A model generated the notes under the pieces. That model was not told the DNA's origin and searched no databases. It worked only from the letters and a program-made list of their open reading frames with translations. A DNA stretch of 64,000 bases from Marthasterias glacialis (Eukaryota > Echinodermata > Asteroidea > Forcipulatida > Asteriidae), in the NCBI GenBank assembly GCA_911728455.2, contig OU452233.1:9405505-9469504 (forward strand), in the 5' to 3' direction. Positions 11,189 to 20,222 of the stretch are shown one piece after another (the stretch's first letter is position 1; every line of letters begins with the position of its first letter). The position numbers and the translations under genes were made by a program.

Positions 11189-13921
11189 TTGAAATCACCA
11201 GGGAGCGGGGCTGCTCCGAATGCGCTTCAAACGCCTGTCTTATGGCACTTTTGTACACGAAGCTGCAACATAGAGAAAACAAGACTTAGCAACGGCTTTA
11301 TCTCCCAAAGTATTGGCGGGAAACTGACAAGTCTGACACGGTTGGAAAGCCCTGTTCATGGGCTTTCCGAAAATGCCGGTCTTGGGGCTGCCGGATAAAT
11401 AGGAAGGATGCCAGGGACCGTGGAGTGAGGACACCCCGAGGATGTCCAATTCATACGGCCATGCTGTGTGTACGTCAACAATAGCCAAGGCCGCTATGTG
11501 TGTGCTGGACCGAAGCCAGCTAAATAAACGGCCGAAAAAAGAAGTCGGCAGCGCCAAGACCAATAACTCCAGAAATACTGGGGCTAGAGAGAAATTTCTC
11601 GTACCTGCAGTTAGCTGCAATAGTCCTGCATTCGAAAATCTGGTTTTCCTGGCCAGCCAGGGCCATTTTCCGCCTTGAAATCACCAGGGAGCGGGGCTGC
11701 TCCGAATGCGCTTCAAACGCCTGTGTAATGGCACTTTTGTACACGAAGCTGCAACATAGAGAAAACAAGACTTAGCAACGGCTTTATCTCCCACAGTATT
11801 GGCGGGAAACTGACAAGTCTGACACGGTTGGAAAGCCCTGTTCATGGGCTTTCCGAAAATGCCGGTCTTGGGGCTGCCGGATAAATAGGAAGGATGCCAG
11901 GGACCGTGGAGTGAGGACACCCCAAGGATGTCCAGTTCATACGGCCATGCTGTGTGTACGTCAACAATAGCCAAGGCCGCTATGTGTGTGCTGGACCGAA
12001 GCCAGCTAAAAAAACGCCGAAAAAAGAAGTCGGCAGCGCCAAGACCAATAACTCCAGAAATACTGGGGCTAGAGAGAATATTACTGTACCTGCAGTTAGC
12101 TGCCATAGTCCTGCATCCGAAAATCTGGTTTTCCCGGCCAGCCAGGGGCATCTTCCGCCTTGAAATCACCAGGGAGCGGGGATGCTCCGAATGCGCTTCA
12201 AACGCCTGTCTTATGGCACTTTTGTACACGAAGCTGCAACATAGAGAAAACAAGACTGAGCAATGGCTTTATCTCCCAAAGTATTAGCGGGAAACTGACA
12301 AATCTGACACGGTTGGAAAGCCCTGTTCATGGGCTTTCCGAAAATGCCGGTCTTGGGGCTGCCGGATAAACAGGAAGGATGCCAGGGACCGTGGAGTGAG
12401 GACACCCCGAGGATGTCCAGTTCATACGGCCATGATGTGTGTACGTCAACAATAGCAAAGGCCGCTATGAGTGTGCTGGACCGAAGCCAGCTAAAAAAAC
12501 GCCGAAAAAAGAAGTCGGCAGCGCCAAGACCAATAACTCCAGAAATAATGGGGCTAGAGAGAAATTTCTCGTACCTGCAGTTAGCTGCCATAGTCCTGCA
12601 TCCGAAAATCTGGTTTTCCCGGCCAGCCAGGGCCATCTTCCGCCTTGAAATCACCAGGGAGCGGGGCTGCTCCGAATGCGCTTCAAACGCCTGTCTTATG
12701 GCACTTTTGTACACGAAGCTGCAACATAGAGAAAACAAGACTTAGCAACGGCTTTATCTCCCAAAGTATTGGCGGGAAACTGACAAGTCTGACACGGTTG
12801 GAAAGCCCTGTTCATGGGCTTTCCGAAAATGCCGGTCTTGGGGCTGCCGGATAAACAGGAAGGATGCCAGGGACCGTGGAGTGAGGACACCCCGAGGATG
12901 TCCAGTTCATACGGCCATGCTGTGTGTACGTCAACAATAGCCAAGGCCGCTATGTGTGTGCTGGACCGAAGCCAGCTAAAAAAAACGCCGAAAAAAGAAG
13001 TCGTCAGCGCCAAGACCAATAACTCCAGAAATACTGGGACTAGAGAGGAATTTTTTGTACCTGCAGTTAGCTGCCATAGTCCTGCATCCGAAAATCTGGT
13101 TTTCCCGGCCAGCCAGGGCCATCTTCCGCCTTGAAATCACCAGGGAGCGGGGCTGCTCCGAATGCGCTTCAAACGCCTGTCTTATGGCACTTTTGTACAC
13201 GTAGCTGCAACATAGAGAAAACAAGACTCAGCAACGGCTTTATCTCCCAAAGTATTGGCGGGAAACTGACAAATCTGACACGGTTGGAAAGCCCTGTTCA
13301 TAGGCTTTCCGAAAATGCCGGTATTGGGGCTGCCGGGTAAATAGGGAGGATGCCAGGGACCGTGGAGTGAGGACACCCCGAGGATGTCCAGTTCATACGG
13401 CCATGCTGTGTGTACGTCATTAATAGCAAAGGCCGCTATGAGTGTGCTGGACCGAAGCCAGCTAAAAAAACGCCGAAAAAAGAAGTCGGCAGCGCCAAGA
13501 CCAATAACTCCAGAAATACTGGGACTAGAGAGGAATTTTTTGTACCTGCAGTTAGCTGCCATAGTCCTGCATCCGAAAATCTGGTTTTCCCGGCCAGCCA
13601 GGGCCATCTTCCGCCTTGAAATCACCAGGGAGCGGGGCTGCTCCGAATGCGCTTCAAACGCCTGTCTTAAGGCACTTTTGTACACGAAGCTGCAACATAG
13701 AGAAAACAAGACTTAGCAACGGCTTTATCTCCCAAAGTATTGGCGGGAAACTGACAAATCTGACACGGTTGGAAAGCCCTGTTCATAGGCTTTCCGAAAA
13801 TGCCGGTCTTGGGGCTGCCGGGTAAACAGGGAGGATGCCAGGGACCGTGGAGTGAGGACACCCCGAGGATGTCCAGTTCATACGGCCATGCTGTGTGTAC
13901 GTCAACAATAGCAAAGGCCCC

Positions 13922-13923
13922 TA
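13922..13923. other. Left copy of the TA target-site duplication
   Basis: The uninterrupted paralogous monomers at 23,611-23,630 and 26,039-26,058 read aggccccTAtgagtgtg. Here the satellite reads aggccccTA and then stops matching. On the right the match resumes with TAtgagtgtg at 20,221. Only the two bases TA are shared by both flanks, which defines a TA duplication and excludes 4-8 bp duplications. Confidence 0.85.
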
Positions 13924-13942
13924 CACTCTTAAAAAAATTGGG
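13924..13942 (+). repeat. Left terminal inverted repeat
   Basis: CACTCTTAAAAAAATTGGG matches the inward-read right end (CACTGTAAAAACGCTGGG) imperfectly, needing one indel and a few mismatches. The decay suggests that the element is not very young, or that the family tolerates imperfect ends. Confidence 0.75.
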
Positions 13943-14840
13943 CAATGAGAGACCAACCCATAGACCAATGTTGGGAAGCATACCAACTGCCCACGCAATT
14001 GGTCTTTGTTTACCCATCGAGGTTGGGTGTTGCAATTTAACATTAATTGGGAAAAACAGTTTATCCCAATTATTGGTTACTTACAATTGCCCTGCAGTTG
14101 GTCAAATTTAATTCACTATTTCGTTGGTTGTATTTTATTCACCCAAGAGTTGGTTAAATTTGAATTACACAACCATTGGTAAATTTAATTTGGTTGGTTA
14201 AATTTGGTTGGTTAAATTTAGTTTACCATTTTGTTGGTCGTTTTGATTCACCCAAGAATTGGTAACATTTGTATTACAAAATTATTGGGTAAATTAAATT
14301 ACACCAATAATTGGTCTTTGGTTGGTTAAATTTAATTTACTGTTTTGTTGGTCGTTTTTATTCACCCAAAAGTTGGTTACATTTGCCTTACACAAATATT
14401 GGGTAAATGTAATTACACCATTGTTGGTCTTTAAAATGAACTCCACTAGTTGGTTAAATCGAAGTTACCAACAGATGGTTATAAATTTACTACTTTGTTG
14501 GTTTTTTGTATTCACCCAAGAGTTGGTTATATTTGCATTATTACACAATAATTGGGTAAATATAGTTACACCAAGTATTGGTAAATTAGAAAACTACTCC
14601 AATAGTTGGTTAAATCTCTTTTACTAATAAATGGTTTTAACCAATTTAACCAATTCATGGTAATTATTGCCTTAGTAAAATGGTTACTGAATGTGTTTTA
14701 TATATTTTCTCCCAATAAATGATCTTTGATTTTCAGTAGTACCCGTGAATAGACAAACAATAACTTCTTGTTGGTAATTTATTTACCAATCAATTTGGCA
14801 TACAAGTAAAATTGTTATCCATTAATTGGTATTTATGATG
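13930..14840. repeat. Left subterminal repeat region (TTGGT/ACCAA words)
   Basis: This AT-rich region is built from short words ttggt, ttgggta, cacccaa and accaa. A longer unit, tgttggt-(t-rich)-attcacccaagagttgg followed by a ttacac...attgggtaaat segment, appears four times, near 14,122, 14,232, 14,347 and 14,497. The spacing is roughly 110-150 bp. Repeated words in both orientations next to a TIR resemble the multiple transposase-binding sites of many DNA transposons. No convincing coding sequence is seen. Confidence 0.75.
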
Positions 14841-15404
14841 CACTGTTGACAAACGTTGGTCTGTAAACCTTACCTACAAAAAGGGGGCAACAGAATAGAG
14901 ACAGTTAAACATGAAAGCCATCATTTACAAGAGTTTTAATAAGTCTTGTATGACATTTTTTAACAAAATTATACATAATAACTTTCTTTGATAACAAAAT
15001 ATATGGTCAATCTCGAGCTCTTAAACACCAAACCAATTTGGATAAAATCCTTCTCTGTACAAACGAACAAAGCAGGCAAGAGTAAAAACATACCTGTTCA
15101 GTTTAAAACTACTTGCATATATATGAGGAATCTTATGCCATCGATTAGATTAACTGTGAAGACAGAGCCCAATTTAATGACACTGCTTACCGTCATTAAT
15201 CAAAATACTGGCAATTACACTAGACGAATATTCTATGCCTGTGTAAGCTTAATTATGGGTTAGCAAAGACTATTCTACTTGTGCGTGTACACACTTCAGG
15301 TAATGAAGGATTTCTCACTTACTTTGCTAGCACAGAAAATCTGCCTTTTAAACAAACTATAATGATACACTCTTTTGATAAACATGACAACAATTAACTA
15401 TTAT

Positions 15405-15545
15405 ACTGGTATGAGATCCTTACACTCAAATGATTGGTACATCATCAGAAACAAACTAATTGCAGCAGATTATTGAAGTTTGTAAAACTTTAAATTTAAA
15501 TCATTCTGATAAATTATTCCTGAGATGATTTAATATTTGTGAAAA
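15405..15545 (+). repeat. Diverged internal repeat, copy A
   Basis: The order tgagatcct - aaatgat - attgaagtttgtaaa - tttaaatca - ctgataaattattcctgag is repeated with substitutions and indels at about 16,204-16,345. The longest exact shared word seen is ctgataaattattcctgaga. Confidence 0.65.
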
Positions 15546-16203
15546 AGATTGGATGTGGCAAGTGCGCATGCTCATACTGTAAAGAATATCATATCCTCTA
15601 AAGGAAGTAATGCTAGTGTTTTTGACCATGTACACTTGCAAAAAAAGCATTTTCCAAGCATTTTGTTATAAATTATGGAAATAGGCTTACTAGGATAATA
15701 AAGATGCTTTATCATTTCAAAAAGTAATTCAAGTTAGCTTGCACTACTTTGGTATTAAACAAATATTGAAGTGAAAGTTGTGGAGCAGTATACAGTGACT
15801 GAATTGGATGAGTTTTTACAATGTTGTTTTGCTAAAGAATGTTCGAACCAGTAGTGATAAACACGACGTTGTTATTGTCACTGAATATGTATGAGGTATA
15901 ATAAAAATAATAATAACATGTTTTTATCGGGTTGGAAGTTGATGAAGTACTTGGTAGTTTGTCAACTTCCTTGGGGAACTAATATCATCTAACAATCCTC
16001 CAAACAATGTTATTTGTATAATACCAAATTGAAGCTTATATGAGCAATCCAACTTTTGCGACATCATACCCATCTTTATAGAACCAGTAACATTTTTGGA
16101 GAACAAGATTACAGAAATTTGGGGTCCATTATTTTTTTAAACTGATGTATAAAAAACAAAAAATGAAAACAAACTTGTAATGAATTTAACTTATATATTT
16201 GTC

Positions 16204-16381
16204 ATGAGATCCTGAAACTTAAATGATCCTGAATCTTAAAAAAAAAACTGATTGAAAACATCAGACTACTGAAGTTGGTAAACGTTTAGATTTAAATCAG
16301 CCTGATAAATTATTCCTGAGATAACTGAACATTTTTAGAGAACAAGGAACTTGAAAATTACAGAAATTTGGCGTCCATTAG
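16204..16381 (+). repeat. Diverged internal repeat, copy B
   Basis: The first part is the partner of copy A. The tail (agaacaag...attacagaaatttgg.gtccatta, ending near 16,381) also matches 16,099-16,130. The 3' flank of the gene therefore contains at least two overlapping old duplications. The repeat ends about 30 bp before the stop codon of the last exon. Confidence 0.6.
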
Positions 16382-16409
16382 TCTTTGAAAACCAAAGAAG
16401 TGCTTTTCA

Positions 16410-16745
16410 TTACTTTTGAGCAGAATTTTTTGTGTGATTCATCAGAAAAGCTCTGATATCGCGCACTGCTGGGCGAGCGGTTCCTGGCAGGTTGTAAACA
16501 ACACACTGCAAAAATTCCCAGACTGCCTTAACAGACACTTGATAACTGAGATTTAGCACATAATGCGCCTTAAAAGCAATGTCTACTGCATCAAGCAATG
16601 AAGAAGACTCCACTGCACGCCTTTCAATTACCACAAATGTCTGGCTTGGCAGCAACTTGTTCCCAGTAAAGAGGCCAAGTATGTAGGGCTGTGGTTTGTC
16701 CTTCTCAGTGATGTTCCCCAGATACTGCTCGATGTTGGTTGTAGC
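16410..16745 (-). CDS. Last coding exon of a SAMD3-like protein (C-terminal domain)
   Basis: On the minus strand a pyrimidine-rich tract ending ttttcttcaag precedes an open exon of 336 nt. It encodes 111 residues and ends in TAA at 16,412-16,410. The exon starts in phase 0 (GCT ACA ACC). Visible blocks are PYILGLF at about exon residues 19-25, SQTFVVIERRAV at 33-44, SLLDAVDIAFKAHYVLNLSY at about 48-67, VWEFLQCVVYNLPG at about 73-86, and a basic tail. From memory, this pattern (a short beta segment ending in ER or DR, then a helix AVD.AFK..YVL...Y, then VW.F.Q..VY) is the C-terminus of a large family of uncharacterised proteins named sterile alpha motif domain-containing protein 3-like in fishes and invertebrates. 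The biochemical role of that C-terminal domain is not known to me. The exon has no internal stop or frameshift, so it is either recent or was under selection until recently. Confidence 0.7.
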   Translation of the reverse strand, partial: ATTNIEQYLGNITEKDKPQPYILGLFTGNKLLPSQTFVVIERRAVESSSLLDAVDIAFKAHYVLNLSYQVSVKAVWEFLQCVVYNLPGTARPAVRDIRAFLMNHTKNSAQK

Positions 16746-17341
16746 CTTGAAGAAAATATAAAACCAAATTTATTTAAGCAGTTAAATTAATCTATTGTGA
16801 ATCTTTAAGGAAGGTTGCAACACAACTAACACTTCAGTTTAACAATTATTGATTTGATATTTAAAGGTATGATACATCATTGGTTTTGGAGAAGTATATT
16901 CATTCCAATAGTCCAGTTTTCAAGAAACACACAATAACTTAGTGAATATTTTATCAAGCTAGTTAGCTAAACATATTTTTGAGAAAACAGCAAAATAAGG
17001 TTTCGGTGTTATCAGTGATTTTGTTCATGTTCATTAGTTTTATGCAACTGGAACAAGCCGTAACATTCTACTCAAAACAGAAAAAAAAATTCTAAGGTGA
17101 AAATAAACCCAGGAGGATATGTACTAGTTTGAACCTTTTGTATACTTTTAGTAAATGTTTAGGTTTAAACTAATCCGTAAATGTTTGATCTTTATACTAT
17201 TTTTGTTTTGCCTTGCCTGCTATGCTATGCTATGCTAGTGCTATGGCTCAACTTTCCTTGCATCGCCTTGCCTTGCTTCACTTTACAAATTAATTGTTAA
17301 CTTTAGCAACTGTTGAAAACCTTCAATTATATCCAATTTAC
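16746..17341 (-). other. Predicted intron 2, with simple-sequence tract
   Basis: This lies between the GTAAAT donor and the cttcaag acceptor, in phase 0. Apart from a short imperfect pentamer tract (tgctatgctatgctatgc, about 17,218-17,236, then ccttgc repeats to 17,275) I see nothing in it. Confidence 0.5.
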
Positions 17342-17463
17342 CGGTTTGAGGTGGATGAAAGATGTCAAGCTCTGTGCTAAAGCACACCGTCCACCAGACT
17401 TGCCTTTAGCCCTTCCTCCAAGTAGTACCGGCAGAACTAGAAGTGCTAAATTATTCTTCTCAA
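17342..17463 (-). CDS. Internal exon of the same SAMD3-like gene
   Basis: On the minus strand a strong acceptor (tttttccatgtttcacattacag) ends at 17,464. The exon then runs 122 nt to a donor GTAAAT that begins at 17,341. In the open frame it begins with two bases completing a split codon, followed by EKNNLALLVLPVLLGGRAKG and later SLTSFIHLKP. In the SAMD3-like family, as I remember it, a hydrophobic LLLLP-type segment followed by a basic stretch and an SFI motif comes immediately before the domain encoded by the last exon, so order and content fit. The exon ends in phase 0, as the last exon requires, and begins in phase 1, as exon 1 requires. It is short and was identified from splice signals plus family memory, so RNA evidence would be decisive. 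Confidence 0.55.
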
Positions 17464-19084
17464 CTGTAATGTGAAACATGGAAAAAGTAGAAACTGAACA
17501 AATAAAAATCCACCATGTGGACATGAAAAGGGATGCAGGTAGGGACGAGGAACTGCTTAAGTTTGATTTTGATTTAGGAATAACTAACATTAAGTATGAA
17601 AGGAATACTTTTCATGTTTAGGAAGGGTGTAGAAATGGGATTCTCATTTTTATTTTTTTTGTAAACCTAAACTGTAGCCTTGGTGAATTTTGAATCTCTG
17701 AAAATAGGCATAGGGGCCTACATATTTTATTTACAAAAAAGGGAAAAGATTATTTTTACCCCGACCCCTGAATAAGAAAAACAGTTTGGATAGTCATTTG
17801 TTTAAATTGTCAAATCAAACATATCTGCCAAGTTGTATGTAATTTGGCCACAAAACGTACAAAAATTACATAAAAAGATAGGCCTACTTTTGTAGGACAA
17901 AATTATGAACATACACTAACTTGGGTTGATATTTTTTACTTATAAAGTGGATAACAACAGACCATCCGTTGGTCAATAAATAATAGCAAAATATTTCTAC
18001 CAAGAGATGGTGTAAGTTTTTCCCAAAGTCCCAACAACTAGGGTGGCATCAACCATCTCGGTTGGGTAATGTAAACCTATAGACAGTTCACCCAATAGGA
18101 TGGAGAACAGTAGACCATCTGTTGGTCAATAAATAACGGCCAGTTATTTTCACCAAGAGATGGTGTAAATTTTCTCCAAAGTCCCAACAACTAGAGTGGC
18201 ATCAACCATCTCAGTTGGGCTTAAACTAGTTACCCAAATACAGTTTCCAACAAATGGTAGTTTAATTAAGTTGACCAACTCAATGCAGATGAGTTGGGTA
18301 AATATTTTCAAAAAATTGTACCAACAAAGTTATCAATATTCACCAAAAATTGGTAAAAATTGCTTTACCCAAATTACTTTACCCAAAATTACTATTTTTT
18401 ACAACACGAAATGGGCAACAAATTTACCTTGGCCCATATTATTATAACGCTTAGGACAGTTGGAGTAACATTTCATTATTAGTAATATTGGTCATCTTAA
18501 GATTTTGTTCAACAGCACTAAAAGTTAGGGATGAATGATTTATATAGAATAAGGTGGAAGGCACAGTTGTACCAAATTTCATGAAAATTGTCTGAACTGG
18601 ACAATTTAATTTTGAAAATAAAGGGGAATGTCCCCACCACCAACCCCAACCCCCTCCTCCAAACAAACCAAAAAGAACCCTGTCCTGAGTGACTGATGGG
18701 TGATAAACCGTGGTTAAATCAAGGAAAACAGAACAGAAGAATAAAACCAATATCACTTATCAGATTGAATTAACTTTTTCCCCATCAGAGAATGGCCATT
18801 ATGGCAGTGCGATTTGACGTCTGACATTGTTACACTCACTATCTGAATCATCCAATGGCGGCACTGCACTGTACTGCCCACTGTGTGGAGATCATGCTTG
18901 CTTTCGTTCTACACATTCTACACAGTAACGAATACCTACATACTACACCGTAGTAGCACACACTGGGCCAAACGCGGCTGATTGTGACAGGCTTTATTAC
19001 ACGTTATATCAGAAAAAGCCCACTGCTAGTGTTACGGTAAGCCTGAGATTTCAATACTAGATTATGATTTCAGCTGATACATAC
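17464..19084 (-). other. Predicted intron 1, containing an extra copy of the element's right end
   Basis: This is bounded by the GTATGT donor and the tttcacattacag acceptor, in phase 1. It is much larger than intron 2 and contains the direct repeat 17,950-18,407. The rest (17,470-17,940 and 18,410-19,080) has no exon I can support. A C-rich plus-strand run near 18,631-18,660 (G-rich on the transcribed strand) and an unrecognised open frame at 18,451-18,756 are likely non-coding. Confidence 0.45.
17950..18407 (+). repeat. Internal copy of the right subterminal/terminal region
   Basis: This aligns with 19,769-20,220 along its whole length in the same orientation. Shared in order are aacaacaga.catccgttgg, caataaata, accaagagatgg, gtggcatcaaccatctcgg, acccaataggatggagaaca, caaccatctcagttgggctt, gaccaactcaa, gtaccaacaaag and the final tacccaa...tttttaca. 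It ends in ttttttacaacac, a decayed counterpart of the real terminus tttttacagtg. Confidence 0.8.
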
Positions 19085-19154
19085 CTTCAAAAACATTCAA
19101 CAGATGTCCTACTCCCCATGATTCTAGTAACTCACCAACTGACTTGTCCACCAT
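19085..19154 (-). CDS. First coding exon, start of a SAM domain
   Basis: Minus strand, with ATG at 19,154-19,152 in a fair context (cggtcATGG). It encodes 23 full codons beginning MVDKSVGELLESWGVGHLL and ends after one further base at a donor, AAG|GTATGT. The pattern V..LL.SWG...LL..FE matches the first helices of a sterile alpha motif, a protein-protein interaction domain. This is the N-terminal domain expected of SAMD3-like proteins. An earlier in-exon GTGAGT at about 19,137-19,132 is also a possible donor but would cut the SAM start to six codons. Spliced directly to the next exon it gives an open product of 175 residues. The second half of the SAM domain and the usual central region are absent: I found no exon for them between 17,464 and 19,084. 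The copy is probably internally deleted. Confidence 0.5.
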
Positions 19155-19320
19155 GACCGCCTCCGTTCTGCTAGTGCTACACAAGTACATACACGTACGG
19201 CTTTGCTTTTATTTTTAACACCAGCTAGTCGGCGGCAAAGCGCGTCGCGCGCTTTGTTTGGCACGCTGTGTGATGGCATTGGAATTTTCCACTGCAGTCT
19301 CCCAATCTGATGGTTAAAAA
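19155..19320 (-). promoter_or_regulatory. Promoter-like CpG-rich region upstream of exon 1
   Basis: This is the only CpG-dense patch in the insertion, and it lies directly upstream of the exon 1 ATG on the minus strand. It contains a TATA-like TTAAAAATAAAAG (19,220-19,208) about 54 bases before the ATG. Just upstream is an inverted repeat with arms CAAAGCGCG and CGCGCTTTG around TCG (19,238-19,258). An ATTGG (an inverted CCAAT box) lies near 19,302. Position and composition together suggest a promoter, but no single element is proof. Confidence 0.45.
19238..19258. promoter_or_regulatory. GC-rich inverted repeat upstream of exon 1
   Basis: CAAAGCGCG, spacer TCG, then CGCGCTTTG is a perfect 9-bp dyad in an otherwise AT-rich element. 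It may be a regulator site or a hairpin in the 5' flank. Confidence 0.5.
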
Positions 19321-19554
19321 AAACACTTAAAAAGTGCAAAAATTCGAGATTTTCCCATCTCGTAGAGAAGATATTTACTTATTTTTTGGAACACATCCAA
19401 GTTATCGTGGCCGCACTATAAAACGTAATTACTACAATCATTATAATACATTAATGTAAAGCGTTGCGATACCTTTGCATAAGAACGCTAATAATAAGTG
19501 CTTTGATTATTATTATATTACTTATAGATTTTAGTCTCACATAATAATGTTGTA

Positions 19555-20202
19555 AGTCTATCCCAACAACTTGGGAGGCCATTTCGGTTGGGTTATATGA
19601 ACCAACAGACAGTTCACCCAATAGAATGGAGATCCGTTGGTCAATAAATAACGGCCATTTTCACCAACAGATGGTGTAAGTTTGTTCCACACTCCCAAAC
19701 AAGTAAGGATGCATTAACCATCTCGGTTGTTGGGTAGGCCTAAGTCTACAGTTCACCCAATAGGATGGAGAACAACAGATCATCCGTTGGTCAATAAATA
19801 ACGGCCAATTATTTTCACCAAGAGATGGTATAGATTTGTTCCACAGTCCCAACAAGTAGGGTGGCATCAACCATCTCGGTTGGGTAATTTAAACCTATAG
19901 GCATTTCACCCAATAGGATGGAGAACAGTAGACCATCTGTTGGTCAATAAATAACGGCAAAATATTTTCACCAAGAGATGGTGTCAATTTTCCCCAAAGT
20001 CCCAACATCTAGGGTGGCATCAACCATCTCAGTTGGGCTTAAACTAGTTACCCAATAAATAGATACAGTTACCCAACTAATGGTAGTTTAAGCGTTGACC
20101 AACTCAACGCATATGAGTTGGTTAAATATTTTCAAATTGTACCAACAAAGTGATCAATATTCACCAAAAGTTGGTAAAAAAATTTTTACCCAATTATTTT
20201 TA
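19555..20202. repeat. Right subterminal repeat region
   Basis: A unit of about 155 bp recurs: cccaacaa.tagggtggcatcaaccatctcggttggg, an acctatag segment, cacccaataggatggagaac, a ccgttggtcaataaata segment, then accaagagatgg. Copies of gttggtcaataaata lie near 19,630, 19,788 and 19,942. Copies of the ccatctcggttggg part lie near 19,574, 19,718, 19,873 and 20,021. The TTGGT/ACCAA words are shared with the left end, but the longer units differ, so the two ends evolved separately. Confidence 0.8.
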
Positions 20203-20220
20203 CCCAGCGTTTTTACAGTG
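20203..20220 (-). repeat. Right terminal inverted repeat
   Basis: On the plus strand this reads CCCAGCGTTTTTACAGTG, whose complement CACTGTAAAAACGCTGGG pairs with the left end. It is followed directly by the second TA. Confidence 0.75.
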
Positions 20221-20222
20221 TA
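20221..20222. other. Right copy of the TA target-site duplication
   Basis: TA followed by tgagtgtgctggacc resumes the monomer at exactly the base where it was left at 13,921. Confidence 0.85.

Larger units (their letters stand above)
1..13923. repeat. Satellite array, left part (about 28.7 monomers of 485 bp)
   Basis: The same sequence recurs head to tail with a step of 485 bp: the block starting ttttcccggccagcc is at 1, 486 and 971 and continues at that spacing. The array is already running at base 1 and ends in mid-monomer at the TA dinucleotide 13,922-13,923, where the AT-rich insertion begins. Monomers fall into classes told apart by a few linked variants: gggatgctcc or gggctgctcc, tctaatggc or tcttatggc, gtaaacgaag or gtacacgaag, and gagaatattattg or gagaaatttctcg. 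By eye the array is about half G+C, clearly richer than the insertion. I do not recognise the monomer as a named satellite. It shows no tRNA, 5S or other RNA-gene resemblance that I can see. Confidence 0.98.
14841..16409. other. AT-rich non-coding core of the insertion, probable 3' flank of the gene
   Basis: This lies downstream (minus-strand sense) of the stop codon of the last exon. It has two short open frames (plus strand 15,003-15,263 and minus strand 15,924-16,106) without recognisable homology, codon signal or splice context. I regard both as chance. It holds a diverged internal duplication (listed separately). AATAAA on the minus strand occurs only far down, for example near 14,366 within the subterminal repeats, so I cannot place a polyadenylation site. 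Confidence 0.5.
13924..20220 (-). mobile_element. 6,297-bp transposon-like insertion with TA duplication and TIRs, carrying a gene remnant
   Basis: The segment interrupts one monomer and can be removed to restore a normal monomer sequence. Its ends form imperfect inverted repeats: CACTCTTAAAAAAATTGGG on the left, and CACTGTAAAAACGCTGGG when the right end is read inward. Both ends carry many TTGGT/ACCAA words in direct and inverted orientation. A TA duplication is typical of the Tc1/mariner (IS630) group, and I recall TA-flanked CACTGTAAAAA-type elements with TTGGGT subterminal repeats in fish genomes. No transposase (DDE/D catalytic domain) is visible, so it is probably non-autonomous. The only coding sequence found is a minus-strand, SAMD3-like multi-exon gene remnant (hence the strand given). 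Base composition is markedly more AT-rich than the array. Confidence 0.85.

Noticed and set aside
13800..14111. Open frame crossing the left junction, and similar ones crossing the right junction (20,095-20,608)
   Set aside because: They are chance fusions of satellite sequence with subterminal repeat sequence, with no homology or splice context.
15003..15263. Plus-strand open frame of about 87 codons in the insertion
   Set aside because: No recognisable domain and AT-driven composition. It is on the opposite strand to the supported exons and has no promoter or splice context.
15924..16106. Minus-strand 60-codon open frame downstream of the last exon
   Set aside because: It lies after the stop codon and partly within a duplicated AT-rich segment. 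I considered it as an alternative last exon but could not identify an acceptor with matching phase or any family similarity.
18631..18660. Possible G-quadruplex on the minus strand
   Set aside because: Only three clear runs of four or more G are present; the remaining run is interrupted, so the motif is weak.
18451..18756. Minus-strand 101-codon open frame in predicted intron 1
   Set aside because: Its glycine/tryptophan-rich stretch comes from a low-complexity C-rich run, and nothing in it resembles the missing SAM half.
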